A stretch of DNA of 64,000 bases, from positions 3,872,001 to 3,936,000 of the forward strand of contig NC_045146.1 in assembly GCF_008831285.2 (NCBI RefSeq), given 5' to 3'. How positions within the stretch are numbered: the stretch's first letter is position 1; every line of letters begins with the position of its first letter. The DNA comes from Nymphaea colorata. Its lineage: Eukaryota; Streptophyta; Magnoliopsida; Nymphaeales; Nymphaeaceae. The notes under the pieces were generated by a model that did no database searches, was not told the origin of the DNA, and saw only the letters and a list, made by a program, of their open reading frames with translations. Made by a program: the position numbers and the translations under genes. Below, piece by piece: positions 46,801 through 56,300 of this stretch.

Positions 46801-49800
46801 CCAGGACCACGACTCACGAGAGCGGATCTCTCGTTATAGGGCACAAGTTCCTTCTTCCCGTCTTTTGTAACAAGCCTCCTCTGTTCTTCCGCTTCAATAC
46901 AGGAGTACACATCTTCAATACTGGACACCTCCCCTGAATTTAGAATCTGGCTTCGAACACCTTCAAACTCATCATTTAAACCTGCTAAAAATAGGAACAC
47001 CCTGTTTCCCCATTCATGAGCAACATAGAGCGCCTGATCATGGGGACAATGCCAAGGAATATCAGAATGATAGTCAAGCTCTTCCCACTTGGCTTTCAAA
47101 GCCCCATAGTACTCTGCAACAGACGAGTTCCCTTGTCGAATGCCATAGACTGTCTTCATTACTTGGTAAGTACGAATTGCGGTCTTCTTTTGGCCATACA
47201 TTTGCTCGAGGACCACCCACATGTCTCTAGCAGTCTTCTTTCGAAGGATAAGGGGCTGAATATCGGCGGAGACAGAATTGACAATCCAAGTTTTCACTTG
47301 ATTATCCTCAAGAAACCAAGTATGCCACACATCACTTGTTCTTGCTGGTTCGGGGTTGCTCCCATCAATATAGGCCATGCGACCACGGCCAGCAATCCCC
47401 ATAGTCATAGCAGGCGACCACGAGAAATAATTCTCCTTGGTGAGGCGAAGAGTGATGACCTGCATGGGAACATTCTCAGTTCTAAAAGCCCCTATTTCAG
47501 TGGGATTGGTGTTGACGGTTGACGAGGAAGAGGCTACCATAATCACAGACCAGTCTAGCTACGGGAGAAGCCCAGTAGGCAGCAAGGGCAGCAGGGAGCA
47601 ACAGCACCAATCCTTCGGAAGACAGGAAGGGCAGCAGAGAGCAGGCAACGGACAAAACGGAGAACGCCTAAACCTCACCGGCGGAAGAGACAGCAACAGA
47701 GAGGCAGCGCTGGAGGAAAAAACGAGGCAGAGCGGCGCGGCGCTGGGCGGAAACAGACCGCCGGAACCAGGCAGAGCGGCGCACCGGCGGAAGCAGACCA
47801 CCGGAACCAGGCAGAGCGGCGCGGCGCTGGGCGGAAATAAACCGCCGGAACCAGGCAGAGTGGCGCGGTGCCGAAAAAAAAGGCACGGCGGTGGGCGATG
47901 CGTCGGTTGACAGAGAGGAACACCGCTGGACAGGGCGTCGCTGGGCAGGCCGACGCTGGGCGGAAGCGGCTGAACAGGAACGGCGCTGATCAGGGCGTCG
48001 CTGGGCCGGTCGTCGCTAGGCGGAGACGGCGGAATCCTGAGCGGCGCTGATCAGGGCGGCGCTGGGCGGAGACGGCGGCGGGGCGACAGACGAAGCCTGT
48101 GCAGGCGTCGGGCGAAGCTCAGGCACGAGCGTCGGGCACGGGCGATGAACAGTGCCGGGCGAGACGATGAACAGTGTCGGGCGAGTCAATGAACAGTGTC
48201 GGGCGAATCCTCCTCCAACACGGGCAAAAGACAAACCAGAAACGCCGGAACTTCACGGCTCTGATACCATGTAGAAATACGAACAAGAAGAAGACGAAGA
48301 GAAACAATGATCACGATGTAACGTGGAAAACCCTCAACATGAGGGAGAAAAAACCACGAATGAGGAGGAGTTGGTGCCCACTAGCAACCAGACTCTCTCT
48401 CTCTTAAGATTATCATTAACACTTAAGGATTAGGGTTACATGACTTAAGTAGAGCCCAAAACGGGCTACAAGGCGGGTCGGGTATGGATCCGGACCCGAA
48501 ACACACAATCTATCAACAGTATGCAATAGCAGAGATAATCTGTGGTTGTGCACTATTCATGATTCATGACATGATAATATTATTATCTTCCTTTCACGTA
48601 CTATATTTTCCACTCTTCACCACATGCTCATTTTCTTCTATAACATGCTCCTTATGATCTCTAATCATAGATATCATAAACACAAGGGACCAAATCTCAT
48701 AATTAGATCCATCTAACTTTATAGTAGAACCATGCTAAAAGGGATCGTCCGTGTTCTTATGCTCATACTGCATCTTTGTCATGTCTTCATCAGCCATAAT
48801 GAGAGACTGGACAATATGACCTTAATCTGGTCAAACTTTGAGAAAATCAAAAGTATAGCGCACAACAATCAACTTGAGAGGATTTAGGAAGCACAATTTT
48901 TTTAGCATCAATAAAAGTACTAAAAAAATATCTATCAACTTGTTGTTCAATAAATCAGTCCACCAATCACAGCAATTAACTTGAGAGGATCTAGGCAGGA
49001 GAATTTTTCAGCATTAGTAAAAGTACTCAAAAAAATATCTATCAACTTGTTGTTCAGTAAATAAGTCCATCAAACTCCCATGTAGTAGACTTCATACCAT
49101 TGCTTACTAGAATCCACATATGCATATAAAAAAGGCAATCAATCTGATAAGAGTATACCCAACTTGCATCCACTTTTCCAGTCAGCTAAAAAAAAAAATC
49201 TAATAAGAATATGGTCCACGTTCAGCCACTCTTCCACAAGCCCAGATCTGATTTAGAACTTGCCAACACAACTCCCACACAGTTGCTCACGCTCCACTAC
49301 ATCCATGTCGGGAACCTAATCACACACACCTTTCACGTGTGATTAGGTTCCCCTCCCACGCTGCTCCATTATCTCCCGATCAGCAAAGAAAAGAGAGAAA
49401 GGAAGGGTAGTGGAAGAAAAGAGGTGGAAAAAGATGATATAGAGAAGAGAAGAAGAGGTCGCCGGAAAGTCACGTCAGCCGCCAGCGGAGAAGGGTGGAT
49501 ATCACCTTCTCTGATACCATGTTAGAGCTGGCAGTCATAGAGAGAGAGAAATTACTTAATTAACTAACCCTAATCCCAATAATAAAGAGACTAGGGTAGC
49601 GGTAGAGACTTACAAATAACATCAACCAAAAATAGAAAAATGTTTAAAGAGAACTCCTAACTATGAAATATTGCAAAGGACCACCTAGAAACTTAAAGTC
49701 TTCTAATTTAACAATATAAAAACAGAAAAATATAGAAAATACAAAGGGAAAAAGTAAAATACAAGAGGAACAAATGTTATACAAAAAGGGAAAATGTATA

Positions 49801-50317
49801 TACAAAAATAAATATATGTACATAAATAGTTACACCACATGACTAATCACACAATATAACTATAAACAAAGAGATTACATACATGAATCTGACAGATGAC
49901 AAGATGCATTTAAAAAAAAAAAAAGTAAATTTAATGACTTCTTATCGTGCTCTTTTTTTTGCCCTTTTATTCCTGCGCAAAAGCTCTTTACAAAAGGGCA
50001 TTGTTGCAATTAAAAAAAAATTAAGAATGAATTCTCAAATGTGTTGAAACTTGAAAGTACGTAAAGAGAGGCAATTTCGAGCATGCCATTCCTTTTAGCA
50101 GCCAAAGAGGAACTATAAGAACTGTTTATGACTTTTAGTGTTTAGACCTTTCATTTTTTTAGAAAAGCTGCCAAGATTTTCCCAAGAAAAATAACTTTGC
50201 CGAAAAATAACCAAGAAAAACCTTGTCAATTGTCATTAAAACCACAAACATGACAGACACCAAAGCATATGAGAATCTGGCTGCCAAGAAACTTGCTCAA
50301 GCTAGTTGACTTTCTTC

Positions 50318-50359
<42 letters not shown>

Positions 50360-53300
50360 AAATAAGGACATTGGTTAAGGAATGGCAAATGACAGACTTT
50401 CATTGTTTCTGGATAACTCGGATAAATGCAGTAACCCACAAAAATGAGCTACCTATAGTTGGTTAATACACAATCTGCATAAGAAGCACCTCCTTCTTGA
50501 TCATAAAATACTGACACAAAAATAGCTATATCAAATAGGCACTGCCATTACATGATTTCTAGTGATATCATCAAATAATGAGATTGATGGAGAGGAGTCT
50601 GATGGAATAATTTATATGAAACAGAGTTTCACAGAGAATTACCCGCGGGAAGGTAGAGTAAATAAATAAATAAATAAATATACAAAAAATAAAAAAAAAT
50701 CAAAACACTATATATATATAGATATATATAGTGTTTTGATTTTTTGTTTTTTTAGTCAAGAATAGACCTTGACAAGTTAGATTAGATGTCGGTTGGCTGG
50801 TCCAATATCTAGATCTGTCACTTCTTCATGTGTGCATTGCAGGTTCATTTCATTTATGATTTTCTAAGCATATTAAGTGAATAACATTGTTACTTTCTGC
50901 AGGTCGTCTTTGTCTCTGTGCATGCTCCTTTGAGAGACTTTATGTGCCATCTAATTTGTCTCCAGTAAGCTCATTAGTTTATGACTTTTGCCCGTGGTTT
51001 GTCCTCCTATTTGAGCTGGTGAAACTTTTTCACAGTTTTCACATGGAGAATGCCATCATCATTTTGCTTCTACTTTGGAAAAGCCAAGTTCATCGTATGT
51101 ATTTTTGACCATGCAAGCCAGATTATTTCAATATAATATTCAAACCCTAATAATTTTAGCCAGTAACTTGACCAAGACAAACTGGTTCATCCTCATAAAT
51201 CACCAGCTAAGTTTTCCAGAGAGAACAAGCAATAGAAAAGAAACAGCTTAGACCTACAATTTTGGATTCAGTCCTTAGGTTCTAAGGCCATGATGTTCAA
51301 GGAACATTAACAAGCTATGTAACACAGACTCTTCAAAACAGTTGCCAGTGTATGTGCTGGTGCGACAATATAGAATTTGCTTTCTTTTTCATTAAATAAT
51401 TGACAGAATTATGACTTTTTAATTGTTCTTGTACTTTGTAGACAAATATATATGTGTGTGTGCACATGTGCTGGAACCTTGTCCACAGATGTTTTCTGGC
51501 ATTGCCCAGATTTACTCTTAAAAAAAAAAATTCTAAATGTGACATTTAAGGCAATGAATTGGTAAATAAGCATTTTTATCTATCAGACGTGGATCTATTT
51601 AAACATTCCTACAAACATTACAAATTTGAAATAGTCTAACACAGTACATTTCTACCTGATGGTCACGAGGATTTATAGCATCCAATATCTCCTCCAAAAC
51701 AGATGTTACATTATAAGCTGACTTCATATCTACCGAGCTGCAAGAGTTTTGAAATGTTAGCACAGTTGCAACTCTTTCATATCAAAAAGTGGAGGATCTA
51801 AATAAGATATCATTAACTCAGATAAGGAAACGATATTATACTACCGCCGGTTGTTTGCATCAAATATTCTTGTTTCGTCAAGCTGCCTAGCAACATGAAC
51901 TGGTATGCCATAAACAACCTGAGGAGTTGGTGCAGATAACTGTCTTGCAGGAGGAGTAATTATAGGGACTGAATCTCCTGATAATTGAGGAAACACAAGC
52001 CCAGACATCTACAGTGGGAAAAAAGAAAATGTTTAAAATACTCAAATAATGGGAAGATTAAATTGGATTTGCAATCCATCTTTATTCATTACTTTTCAAA
52101 GGCCATGTTGATATCATCAATAGTGAATTAGGAAGTGCAAGACAATTGTTGCTCCACCTCATGATACGAAAGTGCGTCTAAATTTGTTTATGCCAATATT
52201 CATGCTGCTTTGTTTCATACACGTGGCTGTATCAGTACCAACGGATATAATATTTTCCAATACTCCTTGTTTCACACTCAACCAAGAAATTAGGTGTATT
52301 CATCCATTATTTCTCAATAACAGCTGTTTCAATAACGGAGAAAGATGTATTCTTCTGTATATTTCCAATCTTTTATATCATTTTGCAACAAAACAACTTC
52401 TCATTTCACCAGAAAATTTTTTTGGACCTTTGCCAATAGCATCAATCACTTATACCCTGGCAGATGTGGCAGATGTGGGACAAAGAACACAGAGCCACAA
52501 AGTTGCCCCTCCACCCCCAAAACTGAAAATAAGATCTACATTAAAAGAAGGATAAGTCATAAGAGAGAAAATTACTTGCCTCCACTCCTAAACGTCGAAC
52601 CTCGGGAGTTGGAACTCTTAACGACTTTTCACTCCTGGGACATTGATAACTAGGCCCAAGGGTTGTCTCACATTTTGATTTGTGATTGGATTGTGCATTT
52701 TACTTGAGAACACAATTACTTTCCATGTATGCCATGGGATGATGCAAGAGGAGGCCCCCAAAACATAACTTAAGATAAAGAGAGAAAGAGTTTGTGTAAT
52801 CCCCTGAAGATTTACTTGTCATTCTTAAACTACTATCTCTAAAATAAATTTTGATACTGAGTTTCTCAGTAATATCTCTTTACCCAATTAACCATAAAGC
52901 ATTTTCAAGATAATCAGGAGACGAGGAAACCTAAGAGTGCTTTTAAAAATGCAAGCCAAAATGTGTATATGTGAAGGAGGAATTGCTTAAAAGAATGAGA
53001 TCCCCTTAAAAGAATCCATCTCTCAAAATCAGGAAGATACTGTGTATCTTAGACTGGTTTCCCAAGGTAGAATCACGACCTGATAAATGAAAGATTGATC
53101 CATTTAATAAAGAGATCAATCCATTTAATAAGAGAACATATGTAACACGGAGACCTTTCAAATGCAGAAGTACCCGTGTTGATGCAACACGACAAGGGTA
53201 GGGATGTGGCAGTGGACATGGCTTGCGTGCATCTTTGACTGTGCCAGGTGGGTCAACACACCCATGGCCGAATCCAATTATGGACCTGTTTTTTCCTTTT

Positions 53301-56300
53301 TTTATCTTTAGATGGTGAACTTAGAATAGCTTTCAAAGGCCATTCTCAATTTTGTTGCATACAAGGGAGAAAAAAAAACCATCCTCTTAAAGTGGTACCC
53401 AACTTGATTTCCAGTGTTTGGAGACCTTTTCCGGTGAGCAGCGGATTCTCAAGAAAATGCAGCTTATTCCAGTCAGTGATAGCAGCTTTTGCTCATAATT
53501 TTAGATTCCTTTTCAGTTTTTCTTTCTCCTGTCATTTTTTCAGTTTTTTCATCTATCTATCTCTCTCTTTCTTTCTATGTATCTCTGTCTCTTTTTCAGT
53601 TTTTTTCATATCTCCATCTCTTTCTCAGTTTCTTTCACATTTTTGCAGTTTTACCACATTTCAGTTTGTTTTTGTTTGAATAGAACCGTAAAAGCCGTGT
53701 CAGTTCTCTGTTTGTGTATATATTATAAGTATGGACTGTGGATACACACAGATACAACGGTTGATCTCATCATCTTGTGACTTGTTTTATGTTTTTATTT
53801 TGTTCTGTGTTTATATTACTATATATAATGTTTCCAGTTCACGTTTTTACTTTGTATCAGGTGAATATGTACATTTGAAGTCTGTTAATGTTTTAAATTT
53901 ATGCTAAGAAAGTAAGAAACACATCATGGCAGTAATTGGAAGATAGACCAATTGCACTCCAAACGAATGCAATTCTGTTAAAAAGGGATCAGGTAAATGC
54001 TATAACCAAATTACGTACCAATATATTCTTAAACATGATAAATTTTGAGGTATATATCCAGTGGACATCTGATGAACAGCATCAAGGTCACATAAAACAT
54101 TTTCCTAGTCATTGTTAAGTGAGGCAGGCCTAACAAGATTGAATCCTCACCCTTAGTTCATTATAGGCCCAAAAGAATTGGGGAAATTTCCCTCCTGGCC
54201 CACCAAAGGCTTCCTTCCATGCAAGTATTAGCATCAGAATTTTGTCGCGAACTTTTAAATCAACCTGAAAAGAAACGGGTAAAAAAATACTTGAATGTCC
54301 TAAGTGCAGTTATAATAAGAATAAGCTTAGACATTTCTGGCAGTAAGAGAAACAGGTAAAAAGACATCCAAATGTCCTAAGTGCAGTCATAAGAGAATAA
54401 GCGAAAACATTTACTCTGGCAGTGTCAATCAAATTAATAGAATCAACCAAAACCAAAAGTACCATGTAATTTTATGGATGATCCAGCTTGTGAAGATGAC
54501 CACATACACATTAATAACTACAGATCATAAAGCTAATTGACTTTTCTATAGGCACAACAGCTCGAGATCACAAAGGCAATATCCCTATAAATTTATGTGC
54601 AATAGGTAAACTAAAATTCCACAAAAGCTAACTTTACAAAATTAGCACATTAAAATATGAGACATACTCAAACAATAAGAAAGGTGAGCAATCTCCAACA
54701 AACCAAAGTTGGAAGTGTTCGAACTTGCGATGCTCTGTATTCAAATGAAAGAACACATAATCCTAATTCCAAGCAAACTATTGAAATTTTTTCAATAAGA
54801 GAGAGAGAGAGAGAGAGAGATGAGCGATAATCAGGTCAAAATGTTTCACCAGATATTCTGCTTTTGTTCTCATTTCTCTACCCTACACTAACTATTTTCA
54901 AGAATATGTTTACCTCTATGAACAAAGTGAGATCCTAGCAGGAAACCTCCAATTTTGGACAGGAAAAACTCTTCATCAATTTTGATTGAAAGCTGTGATT
55001 TTCTTGGAACAATTAAATTTCAATAGATGGGGATGAATCATAAAGGATTTGCATAAGGAAAAACTTATCTAACAGTCAGCATGCATCGAAAAACCAACAT
55101 GGTAAATGAGAGTACCATTTATATGGAACAGGAGAACTAATAAAAACTAACAAGCATCTCAACCCAGCATCACATGTTCCTCTTACGTGATGTCATCAAT
55201 TCTGTTATTTGCAGTTATTACACTAAATATATAGTCTGTTGTGGTTTCGGTCACAACTAAATGTATTACACTAAATGTTCCAGTAATGTCATGGAAGAAT
55301 GGAACCTTGAATATATCAAGCACTAAAAATTGTTGAAGGCCAAAGAAAGTTCATATTTGTCATTCCAATAGCTGCTACCCCCTTCTCTCTCATCTATTAT
55401 ATATCTCCTCTCTCTTTTTCCTTCTCTTTTTCTTCTTTCCTCTTTCTATTATCGTACCTACAGTTACATGCCAGACATGGTTTCATTCCCATTAAGTCAG
55501 AAGTTGAATCAGATTTACCTAAGTGCCCCAGGCACAGGTCCAATGCTAGAGAATTTTGGAGTTTCAGTTATGACATGCTACCAAGTATATCTAGTTACCA
55601 CTACTGCACTGATTCACCATATAAAACATCTGTGCACCAATTTCACAATTTTAAATGTGAAGCACATTATTGAAATTTTTCAGGCAGTTGAATAGAACTA
55701 CGTGCAATCAACTATTTATCAAACAGATATGAGAAAACCATCTCCATAAGCCATTACTTTAACAGTATTCAAAGAATCTATATCTTGCATCTAAAATATG
55801 CTTTAAATCACCTCAGGAAAAATTAAGTTCCATGGAAGAAGTCTTTGAAGATCAACAACGAGTTCTAGACATACCGTTTGTTGGGCAAGTTTGATAATTT
55901 TTTGCAAAATGTTGGTCTCCACAACTTGACACCATACATATTCACCACAGTTTTTTACTAGCATTTCCAGTAACTGCAGACAAAATATAGCAAGCACACT
56001 ATGTCATTCACCTTGGGGAGCAAGATAGAAGTAGTTAATGGTCACTCAACTTGGTTCAGTGACAGAAGAAACCATTTTTTAATAGCTCAATATCCCAATA
56101 CCACAAAGGCAAAACCAACAAAACGAATTCTGGTTCTACCATCCTAAGAACCGAGGAAATTTAATGGTACTGAGCCTAAGTCTGCATGCACAAGCATTTC
56201 ATGAATGAGCAACAAATATTTGCTGTTCAATAAATCAAAAAGTACTACATAATCACACAGGAATTAAAAAAGGAGGGCGTCAGATGTGCTGTTAAGCACA

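Larger units (their letters stand above)
37732..48518 (-). mobile_element. Ty1/Copia retrotransposon D, inserted in C and containing E
   Basis: 249-bp LTRs at 37732-37980 and 48270-48518 differ at three sites. The target duplication is ATATG (37727-37731) versus GTATG (48519-48523), one mismatch. The unoccupied site AATATGCAATAG survives in the related element B near 29024-29035. The PBS TGGTATCAGAGC lies at 48269-48258 and the purine tract TTGAGGGGGAG at 37990-37981. The interior is intact except for one stop codon and element E. Confidence 0.92.
34553..49713 (-). mobile_element. Old Ty1/Copia retrotransposon C, host of the D/E nest
   Basis: LTRs at 34553-34745 and 49520-49713 are flanked by ATATA (34548-34552 and 49714-49718). 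The LTRs differ at about 20 of 193 sites. A PBS-like TGGTATCAGAG lies at 49519-49509, and a degenerate purine tract (GAAGAGGAG) abuts the left LTR. Only about 4.4 kb belongs to C; the rest is D with E inside. The proteins resemble those of B ([20 protein letters not shown]). It lies in sense orientation in TOL intron 6. Confidence 0.9.

Noticed and set aside
52172-52555. 127-residue + strand ORF in TOL intron 4
   Set aside because: No recognisable domain, no codon bias seen, antisense inside an intron of a well-supported gene.
53248-53679. 143-residue + strand ORF
   Set aside because: Mostly Phe/Ser/Leu from a T/C-rich tract; low complexity.
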